A DNA stretch of 64,000 nucleotides from Streptomyces sp. NRRL S-244. Lineage in GTDB: Bacteria; Actinomycetota; Actinomycetes; Streptomycetales; Streptomycetaceae. Numbering within the stretch: position 1 is the first letter of the stretch; each line of letters opens with the position of its first letter. The stretch lies in assembly GCF_000717915.1 (NCBI RefSeq), contig NZ_JOCX01000025.1, positions 1-64,000 of the forward strand, in the 5' to 3' direction. The notes under the pieces were generated by a model, which was not told the DNA's origin, did not search any database, and saw only the letters and a program-made list of their open reading frames with translations. The translations under genes were made by a program, and so were the position numbers. Shown here piece after piece: positions 23,595-31,577 of the stretch.

Positions 23595-24884
23595 CTACTC
23601 GGCGTCGAGCAGCGGGGCTTCGCTTGACCGACCAGGTGTAGCGGGGGCCGTGTCCTGGATCGTGAGACGGGTTCGCTCCGCCCACGCGGCCACCGGCGGG
23701 CCCGCCGCCCCCAGAGCCGCGAAGAACGCGCCGAGCAGCAGCCAGCCCGCGTGTCCGAGTCCAAGGACTGCCGTTGTGAGGATCACCGGAGCCAAGGCCT
23801 GTCCGGCGTTGAAGCCGATGCCGAAGAGGCCCTGGTATTGCCCCTGGGCGTGGTCGGGGGCGAGGCCGAAGCCGAGCGCGAAGCCGGCCGAGGACTCCCA
23901 CACCTCCCCGAGACTGTGCACGCAGACGGCGAGGACGGCGAGCCCTGGCGCGACCCAGACCGGAACGTCCGCGGTCAGGGCCATCAAGGGGCAACTGACC
24001 AAGAAGAGCAGCCCGGCGACGCGGAACGCCCGGCCGCCCTGGCGCGGTGTTTCCACCCGCGAGCCGATCCTGCTCTGGAGCAGTACGCACACCCCGCTGT
24101 TGACCGCGTAGACCGCCGCCACGGTCCAGCGGGGCGCGTCGGTGTGAGCGGAAAGCCAGATCGGCAGCAGCAGGGAGACGGTCTGGTATTGCAGGCCCAT
24201 GGCGCCGTAGAGCGCGACGAAGGCCATGTACGGCCGGTCGGCCAGGACGGCCCGGCCGTGGTGCTCCCGGGGCCGGGGCAGGGGCTGGTAGTTCGGGACG
24301 CCGATCAGGGCGATCAGGCCGGCGCAGGCGAAGCTGGCGGCGTTGGCGAGGATCAGCGCGGTGTATGCCGGGCGGGTGTTGACCGAGACGGCGAACGCGG
24401 CGCCGAGGGTGCCCAGGACCACGCCGAGGTTGACGAACGTGCGGAGTTTCGCCCTGAATGCGGCCGGGCGTTCGCCGCCGGCGCGGGCGACGAGCGCACC
24501 GCCTGCGCTGCCGCTCGCGGTTGCTGCCAGCCGGTCCAGGGTGGCGATGAACGTGAACGTGACCCAGTCGTCGATGAAGACGAAAGCGGCCATCGCCGCG
24601 GCTTGCATCGCGACGGACGTCAGCCAGACCGTACGCGGCCCGTAGCGGTCGGCCAGATTCCCCGCCGGAACCCCGGCCAGCAGTCCGGTCACACCGGCGA
24701 TCGTGAGGCCGACACCGACCTGTGCGGCGGGCAGGTGTACGACCAGCGTGAAGTAGAGCACCGAGGCGGTGTTGAACAGCCCGTTGCCCACCCGACTGAC
24801 GAAGCTCGAGATGATGAGAGCGCGCTGCGGACCGTTCGGCGCCGATAAGCTGGATATCCGCTGCTTGGAACTCTTCCCGATCAT
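23595..24884 (-). CDS. MFS transporter
   Basis: The 429-residue protein has about twelve hydrophobic helices and the MFS loop 2-3 motif (GNLADRYGPRTVWL). A longer cytoplasmic loop in the middle (PLPRPREHHGRAVLADRP) separates the two halves. ATG 24884 was chosen; a TTG at 24923 would add 13 residues. It lies 74 bp downstream of a MarR gene on the same strand, so it is the likely MarR-controlled exporter. Substrate unknown; efflux of a drug-like or metabolic compound is typical. Confidence 0.92.
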   Translation of the reverse strand: MIGKSSKQRISSLSAPNGPQRALIISSFVSRVGNGLFNTASVLYFTLVVHLPAAQVGVGLTIAGVTGLLAGVPAGNLADRYGPRTVWLTSVAMQAAAMAAFVFIDDWVTFTFIATLDRLAATASGSAGGALVARAGGERPAAFRAKLRTFVNLGVVLGTLGAAFAVSVNTRPAYTALILANAASFACAGLIALIGVPNYQPLPRPREHHGRAVLADRPYMAFVALYGAMGLQYQTVSLLLPIWLSAHTDAPRWTVAAVYAVNSGVCVLLQSRIGSRVETPRQGGRAFRVAGLLFLVSCPLMALTADVPVWVAPGLAVLAVCVHSLGEVWESSAGFALGFGLAPDHAQGQYQGLFGIGFNAGQALAPVILTTAVLGLGHAGWLLLGAFFAALGAAGPPVAAWAERTRLTIQDTAPATPGRSSEAPLLDAE

Positions 24885-24958
24885 GCGGAGCAGGCTAGCA
24901 GCGCCCCTTCCAGGACCTTCCAAGTGGGCCGGGTCGGCGAACGCTGCCTGTCAGGGCG

Positions 24959-25381
24959 CTAGCGCGCAGCGAGGCGCTCCAGCAGGGCGGCGCTGCGTGC
25001 CAGCAACGCCCGCTCCTCATCGCTCAGTTCGGCCTCGATGGCCTGCGCGAGCCAGCCGGCCCTGCGGCCGCGCTCCGCTTCGAGCGCGATCCGGCCCGCG
25101 TCCGACAGCTCGACCAGCGACTTGCGGCCGTCCGTGGGGTGCGCCCGGCGCGTGACCAGGTCCTGTTCCATGAGCAGCCCCACCGCCCGGGCCATCGACT
25201 GGGGGCGTACGCGCTGATCGGCGGCGAGGTCGCTGGTGGTCATGGCGCCGTTGCGGTCGAGCGCGCCGAGCACGGCGGCCTGGCCCAGCGGGATGCGGTC
25301 CTCGTGTTTGACGCGTCGGGTGAGCTTGCCCATCGCGGTGCGCAGTTCGGTGGCGATGGCGGCGGCTTCCGAGGTGGGCAT
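24959..25381 (-). CDS. MarR-family transcriptional regulator
   Basis: The 140-residue protein contains the MarR winged helix: [46 protein letters not shown] with wing [19 protein letters not shown], and a C-terminal dimer helix ([19 protein letters not shown]). AAGGTG precedes ATG 25381. Upstream lies a cluster of GCATTGCTGT repeats (25403-25470) shared with the divergent enolase gene. It therefore probably represses itself, the MFS gene and possibly the enolase. Confidence 0.93.
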   Translation of the reverse strand: MPTSEAAAIATELRTAMGKLTRRVKHEDRIPLGQAAVLGALDRNGAMTTSDLAADQRVRPQSMARAVGLLMEQDLVTRRAHPTDGRKSLVELSDAGRIALEAERGRRAGWLAQAIEAELSDEERALLARSAALLERLAAR

Positions 25382-25402
25382 AGGGCACCTTACCCCGGTG
25401 GT

Positions 25403-25470
25403 CAGCATTGCTGTGCACCTGACCTGCACAGCAATGCTGTACAGCAAAACTGCGCAGCATTGCTGTACGG
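25403..25470. promoter_or_regulatory. Repeat-rich MarR operator between marR and the enolase gene
   Basis: CAGCATTGCTGTGCA (25403-25417) and TGCACAGCAATGCTG (25425-25439) form a perfect 15-bp inverted repeat with a 7-bp spacer. A third copy, CAGCATTGCTGTACGG, follows at 25455-25470, and GCTGTACAGC at 25436-25445 makes an extra dyad. Three copies of one site in a divergent promoter suggest cooperative MarR binding. Confidence 0.82.
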
Positions 25471-25544
25471 TTTGGTGTTGCCGGGCTCAGCGTCAGCGTC
25501 GTCGCAGCCGGGGCCACGGCATACGACCACGGGAAGGAACTCCC

Positions 25545-26852
25545 ATGTCCGCACAGGCAGTCGGAACCGTCGACGCCGCCATCGAGACCGTCACCGCCCG
25601 CCGGATCATCGACAGCCGGGGCAACCCCACGGTCGAGGTCGACGTCGTCCTGGCGGACGGGTCCCTGGGGCGCGCGGCCGTCCCCTCCGGCGCCTCCACC
25701 GGTGCCCGGGAGGCCGTGGAACTGCGCGACGGGGACTCCGCGCGCTGGCACGGCAAGGGCGTCGACCGCGCGGTGGCCCACGTCAACGGGGAGATCGCGG
25801 CGTCCGTACGCGGCAGGGACGCGGCGGACCAGGCGGGCCTCGATGCCGCGCTGGTCGCCCTCGACGGCACCGCCACGAAGTCCCGGCTCGGCGCCAACGC
25901 GATCCTCGGCGTCTCCCTCGCCGCGGCCAAGGCCGCCGCGGCGGCCCACCGCCAGCCCCTCTACCGCTACCTCGGCGGCGCCGACGCCCACCTCCTGCCG
26001 CTGCCGATGATGAACATCGTCAACGGCGGCGCCCACGCCGACAATCCGCTGGATTACCAGGAGTTCATGATCGCGCCCGTGGGCGCGGACACCTTCGCCG
26101 AAGCCGTCCGCATGGGCAGCGAGGTCTTCCACACCCTGCGCCGCGACCTGCTGGCCGCCGGGCACTCCACGGGCGTCGGCGACGAGGGCGGCTTCGCGCC
26201 CGCGCTGCGTACCGCCGAGGAGGCGCTCGACTTCGTGATGGCAGCCATCGAGCGCACCGGCTACCGCCCCGGCACGGACATCGGTCTGATCATGGACCCG
26301 GCGTCGTCGGAGTTCTTCCGCGACGGGGTGTACGACTACGCGGGCGAGGGAGTGCGCCGCACCCCCTCCGAGCACGCCGACTACCTGGCCAAGCTCATCG
26401 ACGCCTACCCGGTCCTCTCCATCGAGGACCCGATGGCGGAGAACGACTGGGACGGCTGGCGCGAGCTGACCGCCCGCGTCGGCGACCGGTGCCAGCTCAC
26501 CGGCGACGACGTGTTCTGCACCAACGAGACGCTGCTGCGCGAGGGCATCCGTACCGGTGTCGGCAACTCGGTCCTGGTCAAGGTCAATCAGATCGGGACC
26601 CTGACCGAGGCGCTGGCCGCGGTGGCCACGGCCCACCAGGCGGGCTGGACGGCCGTCATGTCGCACCGCTCGGGCGAGACGGAGGACACCACCATCGCGG
26701 ATCTGGCGGTGGCGACCGGCTGCGGTCAGATCAAGACGGGCTCGCTCTCCCGCTCCGACCGTACGGCGAAGTACAACCAACTGATCCGGATCGAAGAGGA
26801 GTTGGGTGCCTCGGCGCGCTTCGCGGGCCGCTCCGCGCTGCGGCGGGCGTGA
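25545..26852 (+). CDS. eno: Enolase (probable second copy)
   Basis: The 435-residue enolase converts 2-phosphoglycerate to phosphoenolpyruvate. It has [17 protein letters not shown], the catalytic Glu region [10 protein letters not shown], Mg ligands in [18 protein letters not shown] and LTGDD, the signature [13 protein letters not shown] with the catalytic Lys, and [13 protein letters not shown]. The substitution MDPASS where housekeeping enolases have LDVAAS marks it as divergent. It is under a MarR-type operator and divergent from a MarR-MFS operon, an unusual setting for a glycolytic gene. A housekeeping enolase is expected elsewhere in the genome. Confidence 0.95.
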   Translation: MSAQAVGTVDAAIETVTARRIIDSRGNPTVEVDVVLADGSLGRAAVPSGASTGAREAVELRDGDSARWHGKGVDRAVAHVNGEIAASVRGRDAADQAGLDAALVALDGTATKSRLGANAILGVSLAAAKAAAAAHRQPLYRYLGGADAHLLPLPMMNIVNGGAHADNPLDYQEFMIAPVGADTFAEAVRMGSEVFHTLRRDLLAAGHSTGVGDEGGFAPALRTAEEALDFVMAAIERTGYRPGTDIGLIMDPASSEFFRDGVYDYAGEGVRRTPSEHADYLAKLIDAYPVLSIEDPMAENDWDGWRELTARVGDRCQLTGDDVFCTNETLLREGIRTGVGNSVLVKVNQIGTLTEALAAVATAHQAGWTAVMSHRSGETEDTTIADLAVATGCGQIKTGSLSRSDRTAKYNQLIRIEEELGASARFAGRSALRRA

Positions 26853-26951
26853 AGGGCAGAATCGGGCTGGCTCGGCGCCAGGTGCTGGTGTCGACGATCT
26901 CGCCGGTCTCCAGGTGGATGCGGCCTCCGGCTCCCGCTCGGCCGGCGTTCA

Positions 26952-27560
26952 TCAGCTGCTTCCTCGGCCGTTCTCGGCCGGGGGCAGGGGGCGCTTGTAG
27001 TAGCGCCACGGGAACCAGCCGTTGCCGACCGGGATCCATCCCTCGGCTTCCAACCGCCGTTGGCGTCCGCCGTAGGCCAGCGACATCCGGCAGTGCTGCC
27101 AGGGGTGGCCGGAGGCCTCCACCTCGTGGAAGAAGGCTCCGTAGCCGACGAGATGCCACCCGTCGCGCCCGGCTTCCTCGAGGGCGGCCATCTCGTTGAA
27201 CGCGGTCAGGGGGGTGAGGGTACGGCGCTTCGGAGCATCGGGACCGCTGCCGGACGCGCCGGACCGTACGGCGTCCTCCGCCTTGTTCGAGAACCGCTGC
27301 TGCGCAGCCTGGCGGCTCACGCCCAGGACGCGCCCGATGGTGTCCCAGCTGTGCCCGGCCGCTCTGGCGCCCTGGACGGCCTCGCGCAGCAGTCGGCTCG
27401 CCTCCTCGGCGCCGACGCGGGAGGCATCGACCAGCCGCAGGTAGCCGGCCGCGTCGTGCTCGAGGGAGTCGGCCAGATTGGCGGAGACGTCCAGTACGGC
27501 CGCGGCGATGCCCTCTCGGATCCGCGCGGACTCCTGGGGACGCAAGGGTTCGCTGTTCAA
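26952..27560 (-). CDS. Helix-turn-helix protein of unknown function
   Basis: The 202-residue product starts at TTG 27560, overlapping the stop of the preceding 35-codon frame (TTGA). After acidic helices it has a helix-turn-helix, AAGHSWDTIGRVLGVSRQAAQQRF (about residues 70-90). A C-terminal domain rich in aromatic residues (DGWHLVGYGAFFHEVEASG..., EAEGWIPVGNGWFPWRYYKR) follows. The HTH is of the MerR/sigma-4 type often found in Actinobacteria with toxin- or stress-linked proteins. Two palindromic operators lie immediately upstream of the small gene, so the pair is probably autoregulated. The C-terminal domain is not recognised. Confidence 0.75.
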   Translation of the reverse strand: MNSEPLRPQESARIREGIAAAVLDVSANLADSLEHDAAGYLRLVDASRVGAEEASRLLREAVQGARAAGHSWDTIGRVLGVSRQAAQQRFSNKAEDAVRSGASGSGPDAPKRRTLTPLTAFNEMAALEEAGRDGWHLVGYGAFFHEVEASGHPWQHCRMSLAYGGRQRRLEAEGWIPVGNGWFPWRYYKRPLPPAENGRGSS

Positions 27561-27664
27561 CGTCGCGCTCCGGCAAGGGGTTCGAGGGCGTCGAGTATTT
27601 CCTCGTCGCTGCGTACGCGGTCGGCCGCGGCCCGGGCTGTCTGTGCCATCTTCAAGATCGACAT
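27557..27664 (-). CDS. Small 35-aa protein coupled to the HTH gene
   Basis: The frame starts at ATG 27664, or ATG 27649 for a 30-residue form. It encodes an acidic helical peptide with AADRVRSDEEILDALEPLAG, and its stop overlaps the next start codon (TTGA). The ATG directly abuts a 21-bp palindrome, so translation may be leaderless or begin at 27649. Size, acidity and coupling to a DNA-binding partner recall small antitoxin- or anti-regulator-type proteins, which is only a suggestion. Confidence 0.5.
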   Translation of the reverse strand: MSILKMAQTARAAADRVRSDEEILDALEPLAGARR

Positions 27665-27711
27665 GCGTCAAGGAAACCTTGACGCGGGTGGCTTGTCAAG
27701 AACTCCTTGAC
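27665..27711. promoter_or_regulatory. Two GTCAAGG-N3-CCTTGAC operators
   Basis: GTCAAGGAAACCTTGAC (27667-27683, arms extend to 27665-27685) and GTCAAGAACTCCTTGAC (27695-27711) are near-identical 17-bp dyads, 28 bp apart start to start. They lie directly before the small gene and HTH operon and also contain TTGAC-type -35 hexamers. Autoregulation by the HTH protein is likely. Confidence 0.78.
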
Positions 27712-27904
27712 GCCCAGGGGGGAGTCGCAGGGCCGACCCGCTCCGCCGCGGAGTTCCGCTGCGGACGCAAGGCGGCTCGTGCCCGGAGGTGGCTCCAATC
27801 ACCGGGATCACGCGCCGATTTCTTAGCATCAGAGGCCAACTATTCGCCCGGCCTCCACCAGGACGACTACAAAGGACCGAACCGATCCGAACCCTGCGAT
27901 GGGG

Positions 27905-28012
27905 ATGATGTCAAAGGCGGTGGATGCGATGCGCATGTACGCGTACAGCACGATTGAACCGAACGCGGTCAGATTACTTCAGGGAAGGCCGAGTCCCGGC
28001 TACCTCCCGTGA
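27905..28012 (+). CDS. Small 35-aa frame overlapping the RIP gene start
   Basis: ATGATG at 27905 opens a frame (MMSKAVDAMRMYAYSTIEPNA...) that ends with TGA at 28010-28012. This overlaps the ATG of the ribosome-inactivating protein (TGATG), so translational coupling is likely. It has no recognised domain. It could be a coupling frame, a small partner protein, or an N-terminal extension lost to a frameshift. Confidence 0.45.
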   Translation: MMSKAVDAMRMYAYSTIEPNAVRLLQGRPSPGYLP

Positions 28013-28605
28013 TGTGGGCGGCCATGCTGAAACCTGTGTGGTTTTCCCCGACGCACGCATCGGTGGACGAGTATCGGCACCTGACGTCGACGATCCGGTC
28101 GAGGGCCGAGAATGCTCAGGGATTTTTCGGCGGGGCCTCGCGCCGACCGGGGGAGATGGCCCACATCCCCCTCCGTATTCAGCTGCGGGGTTTGTCCATC
28201 GAGCTCTACATCGAGCTCGGCCTGCAGAATGCGGGCATGCGCATCGCCGGATTCCGCAACACTTTCGAGAACGGGCAGGCACCGCCGGAATCGTGCGCCC
28301 GCCTGGTACGGGACTCCATCGCACCACCGGGGATCCGCCGAACCGCAGTCCTGCCGTTCGGCGGCAGCCGCTCCGACCTGGAGGCGGCCGCCGCCGTTCG
28401 GCGTTCGGGGATCGTCCTGGGGCGCCGGCCCCTGGGCAACGCGGTTGTCTGGCTGCACCAGAACCGCGATCCGAAGTGGACCGCACACGGAATGCTCGTG
28501 CTCTCGGAAATGATTTGTGAGGCCGCCCGATACCCGGCCCTGGCCGATGCGATGTCACGTATCTGGATGATCGGCGGCCGCCTGTCGGCCGCAGCACCCG
28601 CCTGA
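28012..28605 (+). CDS. Ribosome-inactivating protein (RIP-fold rRNA N-glycosidase), divergent active site
   Basis: The 197-residue protein follows the RIP fold in order. DEYRHLTSTIRSRAENA is the N-terminal helix, HIPLRIQLRGLSIELYIELGLQNAGMRIAGFRN is the beta sheet ending where ricin has its first active-site Tyr, and LPFGGSRSDLEAAAAV is where ricin has the second Tyr. RRPLGNAVVWLHQ follows, then the catalytic helix SEMICEAARYPALADAM with the conserved Glu170 and Arg173 (EAARY, ricin EAARF). RIPs remove one adenine from the sarcin-ricin loop of large-subunit rRNA. Here Phe81 and the RS pair (120-121) replace the two stacking tyrosines, and the C-terminal domain is short, so activity is uncertain. 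No signal peptide is present. GTG 28009 is an alternative start. Confidence 0.8.
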   Translation: MWAAMLKPVWFSPTHASVDEYRHLTSTIRSRAENAQGFFGGASRRPGEMAHIPLRIQLRGLSIELYIELGLQNAGMRIAGFRNTFENGQAPPESCARLVRDSIAPPGIRRTAVLPFGGSRSDLEAAAAVRRSGIVLGRRPLGNAVVWLHQNRDPKWTAHGMLVLSEMICEAARYPALADAMSRIWMIGGRLSAAAPA

Positions 28606-28705
28606 AAATTCCTTACCCGGCATCAATACGCAGGCGTTGGGGCATCGAATAAGGAGCGATCCCCTCGCCAGGAGCTCCGGCGTTCTGGCGAATCTCCGCG
28701 GGACC

Positions 28706-29044
28706 TCACAGTTCAGGTGAAAGGAGGGTCAGGCGCAGGAGCACGGAAAGTGCCAGCAGTGCCGGAATGGCGAACCACACCCTGCGCAGCCACTCGGCCT
28801 TCACGAACACCCACGTGAGCAGTGCCGTCACGAAGGCCAGAGCCAGAGCCAGGCCGGCTGCGATGCCGGAGTGGGCGGCGGTCTCACTGTCCCAGGGGCC
28901 ACGCGGCTGAGCCGCATAGGCGAGCATGGCGAGGTAACCGGTCGCCAGGTTGCCCACCATGAGGAAGAGGGCGCATACGACAGTACCCACCCTGCGGGAG
29001 TCACCGCCGGGGCGCTGCTGGGCCACATTCCTCGTCTCGTTCAC
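28706..29044 (-). CDS. Three-helix membrane protein
   Basis: The 112-residue product starts at GTG 29044 behind GGGGAG. Hydrophobic segments VVCALFLMVGNLATGYLAML, GIAAGLALALAFVTALLTWVFV and VWFAIPALLALSVLLRLTLL predict three TM helices. It overlaps the end of the upstream membrane-protein gene by 44 bp and closes a four-gene minus-strand set headed by a sigma factor. Function unknown. Confidence 0.75.
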   Translation of the reverse strand: MNETRNVAQQRPGGDSRRVGTVVCALFLMVGNLATGYLAMLAYAAQPRGPWDSETAAHSGIAAGLALALAFVTALLTWVFVKAEWLRRVWFAIPALLALSVLLRLTLLSPEL

Positions 29045-29489
29045 CGCAACGCTCTCCCCACGTCGTCCGGACTGCCGTCGAACAGCCGACCGTATACCTC
29101 CGCACCTCCGATGACCGGGTGCGGGTACGTGGGTCACAGAACGCGGAAGGGCGGCATGAAGGGTCGCTGGTCCGGTCCGCCGTTGACTCGGATACCCCGA
29201 ACAGTGGGGCGAGTTGACGTGTCATCAGGTTTGTGTGCCAGTGCGTCGCGGTTCGGGACGGGGCCGCTGCGTTGGTGTCCGTCAGCGGCGCGCCGGCGCC
29301 GAAGACGAACACCAGGATGGCGATGCCGGCGGTGACCATTCCAACGGCAACGCGACCGCTCAACTTGAGCGAGTCGATCGTCGGCAGGCCGAAGGCCTTC
29401 CCGACCAGGTAGGTGATCAGGCTGATGACGAGCACGGTGATCATCAGCAGGCCGACGAGGAGCAATACGAATGCCAGACGCGCGGGCAT
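29001..29489 (-). CDS. Small membrane protein with unusual C-terminal tail
   Basis: ATG 29489 (GTGAGG eight bases upstream) opens a frame with two strong TM helices (LAFVLLLVGLLMITVLVISLITYLV and VAVGMVTAGIAILVFVFGAG) in the first 70 residues. The following 90 residues are Thr/Arg/Cys-rich, look non-membrane and overlap the next gene. A frameshift or readthrough beyond the native stop is possible. The N-terminal half is convincing, the tail less so. Confidence 0.6.
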   Translation of the reverse strand: MPARLAFVLLLVGLLMITVLVISLITYLVGKAFGLPTIDSLKLSGRVAVGMVTAGIAILVFVFGAGAPLTDTNAAAPSRTATHWHTNLMTRQLAPLFGVSESTADRTSDPSCRPSAFCDPRTRTRSSEVRRYTVGCSTAVRTTWGERCGERDEECGPAAPRR

Positions 29490-29569
29490 GGCAAAACCTC
29501 ACGATGATGTCGGTGGTGATGGAAAGGTGATGATGGAAAGGTGACGGTGGAGCCGGCTCATCGGCGGTC

Positions 29570-30010
29570 TCAGCGACGGGTGCGGTCGCTCCAGATGCTC
29601 CGGTTGACGACCATGGCGGAGACTCCGATGGCGATGGTGAGGACGCTGTCGGGAATCAGCCCGATCATGGTGGCGGTGAACACGCAGGGGAGCACGGCCA
29701 TCGTGATCGGCACGCGGAGCGAGGCGAGGTTCCTGCGCTGGGGCGCCTTCGGGAGGTTCTCCGGCCGGGCTGCCGTCCGAAAGGCGTTCTCCGTCATCGT
29801 GACTGCGTCCAGAGGCTCCTCCTCGACAAGCCCATCCCGCTCGTGGACGGAGGCTCGCCGAAGCAGGTCCAGTCGGTCGTCAACGTCGTCGGCCCAGTCC
29901 GGCCTGACCAGCTCACGCCCCAGCAAGCGGCTGAGGAGGAGCTGCAGCTTCGTCGGGAGGTTGTCCCGGCTGTGCAACGATCCGTCCATGTCGGTCCGGT
30001 GGATCTTCAT
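29570..30010 (-). CDS. Membrane protein translated with the sigma factor (candidate anti-sigma or partner)
   Basis: The 146-residue product starts at ATG 30010 (GGAGGACAGGC), overlapping the sigma factor stop by four bases (ATGA). A soluble N-terminal region of about 90 residues contains a long helical, Leu/Arg-rich segment (TKLQLLLSRLLGRELVRPDWADDVDDRLDLL...). Two TM helices (VPITMAVLPCVFTATMIGLI and VLTIAIGVSAMVV) follow. Coupling to a sigma factor and a cytosolic-plus-membrane layout fit an anti-sigma or regulatory partner, though I see no zinc-binding anti-sigma motif. Confidence 0.72.
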   Translation of the reverse strand: MKIHRTDMDGSLHSRDNLPTKLQLLLSRLLGRELVRPDWADDVDDRLDLLRRASVHERDGLVEEEPLDAVTMTENAFRTAARPENLPKAPQRRNLASLRVPITMAVLPCVFTATMIGLIPDSVLTIAIGVSAMVVNRSIWSDRTRR

Positions 30011-30597
30011 GCCTGTCCTCCCTGCGTGCGCGGCGTGATCGGGAACTGCTCGGGGTGGAGGCGGAATTCGCGAAGCCGCCGCCGGCCACGTTCGATGTTC
30101 CGGGTGACGCTGGCCGGCTGGATGAGGAGGACTTCGGCGATCTGCTCGGTCTCGTAGCCGATCACGTGGAGCAGCAGGCACTCCCGCTGTGCCTTGGGCA
30201 GGTGCTGCTCGATCACGGCGAGGATCTCCTGGAGTCCGTAGATTTCCTCGGGCTCCGACCACACGTGCAGAAGGCCGCTGAGCGGAATGAAGGCCGGGCC
30301 TCGCCGGTCCTTCCGCCGCTGTTCCAGCGCCTTGCGGGTGGTGACGGTGGTGATCCACGCGTGCGGGTTTCTGATGTGGGTGCCGCCACGCAAGTCGACG
30401 ATCAGGAGGGCGAACGCTTCCTGGATGCGATCGTCGGCATCCGACAGATCGCAGTTCTGGATGGAGCGGACCGTGTGTCGCAGTTGGCCCATGAGTTGCC
30501 GGTCCCCGCTCATCGTCGTGACCAGCGTCCGGATCTGCTCCTCGGGCATCGGGAGGCCCTCGGGCATCGACGCACCGAAGATGGTTGCCAGCCTCAC
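30007..30597 (-). CDS. Sigma-70 family (ECF-like) RNA polymerase sigma factor
   Basis: The 196-residue product starts at GTG 30597 with a near-perfect GGAGGTGG site. Region 2 covers LSDADDRIQEAFALLIVDL and HIRNPHAWITTVTTRKALEQRRK. Region 4 covers LPKAQRECLLLHVIGYETEQIAEVLLIQPASVTRNIERGRRRLRE, with a helix-turn-helix for the -35 element. Length and layout are those of ECF sigma factors. The adjacent membrane protein overlaps its stop codon, making a sigma/partner pair. The divergent two-gene NACHT operon lies 389 bp away. Confidence 0.9.
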   Translation of the reverse strand: MRLATIFGASMPEGLPMPEEQIRTLVTTMSGDRQLMGQLRHTVRSIQNCDLSDADDRIQEAFALLIVDLRGGTHIRNPHAWITTVTTRKALEQRRKDRRGPAFIPLSGLLHVWSEPEEIYGLQEILAVIEQHLPKAQRECLLLHVIGYETEQIAEVLLIQPASVTRNIERGRRRLREFRLHPEQFPITPRTQGGQA

Positions 30598-30986
30598 GCG
30601 GCCACCTCCGTGGGGATGACCAAGCGGGTCCCGAGCACCACTTCGGCGCCCCTGAGTTGTTCCGTCATACCCATACCGATGCCAAAGCGGCTCCCAGCCC
30701 GACAGCCGGATCACGACTTCTTCGGGATCCTTTGCTCACGAGGCCTGAGCAGAGTCTCCGAGGGTGGGTGACGGCCACGTCGGCGTCCTGCCCATGACGA
30801 CATTCCTGGCCCCTGGCTGCGGAGAGTCGAGGCGTACGAGTCATGCCTCCATCGATTCATGGCCGTACGAGACGCCCTGCGTAAATGACGTGCTCACCTG
30901 CCTCCACCGCCTGGGCCGACCCGGGGCCGGCGCGATAGCTTCGGCCGGAGTCACTTCACCCAGTCACGGACAACCCGGGGGAAGAC
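30598..30986. other. Divergent promoter region between the sigma-factor and NACHT operons
   Basis: 389 bp without a credible gene. GATAGC near 30939 is a plausible -10 for the plus-strand operon, whose ribosome site GGGGGAAG precedes ATG 30987. Short inverted elements such as GAGGCGTACGAGT...CCGTACGAGACG (30827-30872) are visible. Confidence 0.35.
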
Positions 30987-31574
30987 ATGACAGATGCGGT
31001 CACTCTCGCCGGGGTCAGCGCCATCGTGCTGGCCGAGGGCATCAGGTTCTGTTACGAGCAGGCAGGCGTACTGCTCTCCGGCTGGCAGGAGCGCAGGGCC
31101 GCGCGCCGGGAGGCGGGGACGGAGGCCGTCACCGTGAGGACGCCGGCCGCACTGGGCGGTGAAACATTCGACGCGGTAGTGGATCCGGCCCTGGTCGACG
31201 AGATCGCCGAGCCCCTCATCAGGGTACGCGGGCGACTTGCGAACGTCGCCGACGGGACGCTTGAGGCCGACCTCTCCGACCAGCAACTGCTGTCGGACTT
31301 CTGCACCGCGCGCGAGCTGCTGGAGCGGGCCTACGGCGTACGGCTGATGCTCACCGGCGAACTGCCCCCGGCCACGGGAGCTCCCGTGGTCCACAGCCAC
31401 ATCCAGATCGAGCACCTCACCGGCCGGGCACACGCCACCAGCGCGCACCTGGACGAGATCAACGGTGGCGCCACGGTCGACGCCAGTGCCACCGCCGGCA
31501 CCGTGGACGGCGAAAGCCGCCTCGAAGGGCTTCGTGCCAAGCGGGTGGGAGAACCGACTCGGCGGGAGCACTGA
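30987..31574 (+). CDS. NACHT-operon partner protein, 195 aa
   Basis: The N-terminal 30 residues (AVTLAGVSAIVLAEGIRFCYEQAGVLL) form a hydrophobic helix that could insert in or lie on the membrane. The remainder is soluble, with DEIAEPLIRVRGRLANVADGTLEADLSDQ and a helix DFCTARELLERAYGVRLML. It ends in a Thr/Ala/Asp-rich strand region. GGGGGAAGAC precedes the ATG. It is followed three bases later by the NACHT ATPase gene, so the two form an operon and probably a complex. In NACHT- and STAND-type defence operons a small first gene often supplies the effector or sensor; the hydrophobic helix would suit a membrane-acting effector. No named family was recognised. Confidence 0.72.
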   Translation: MTDAVTLAGVSAIVLAEGIRFCYEQAGVLLSGWQERRAARREAGTEAVTVRTPAALGGETFDAVVDPALVDEIAEPLIRVRGRLANVADGTLEADLSDQQLLSDFCTARELLERAYGVRLMLTGELPPATGAPVVHSHIQIEHLTGRAHATSAHLDEINGGATVDASATAGTVDGESRLEGLRAKRVGEPTRREH

Positions 31575-31577
31575 CCG

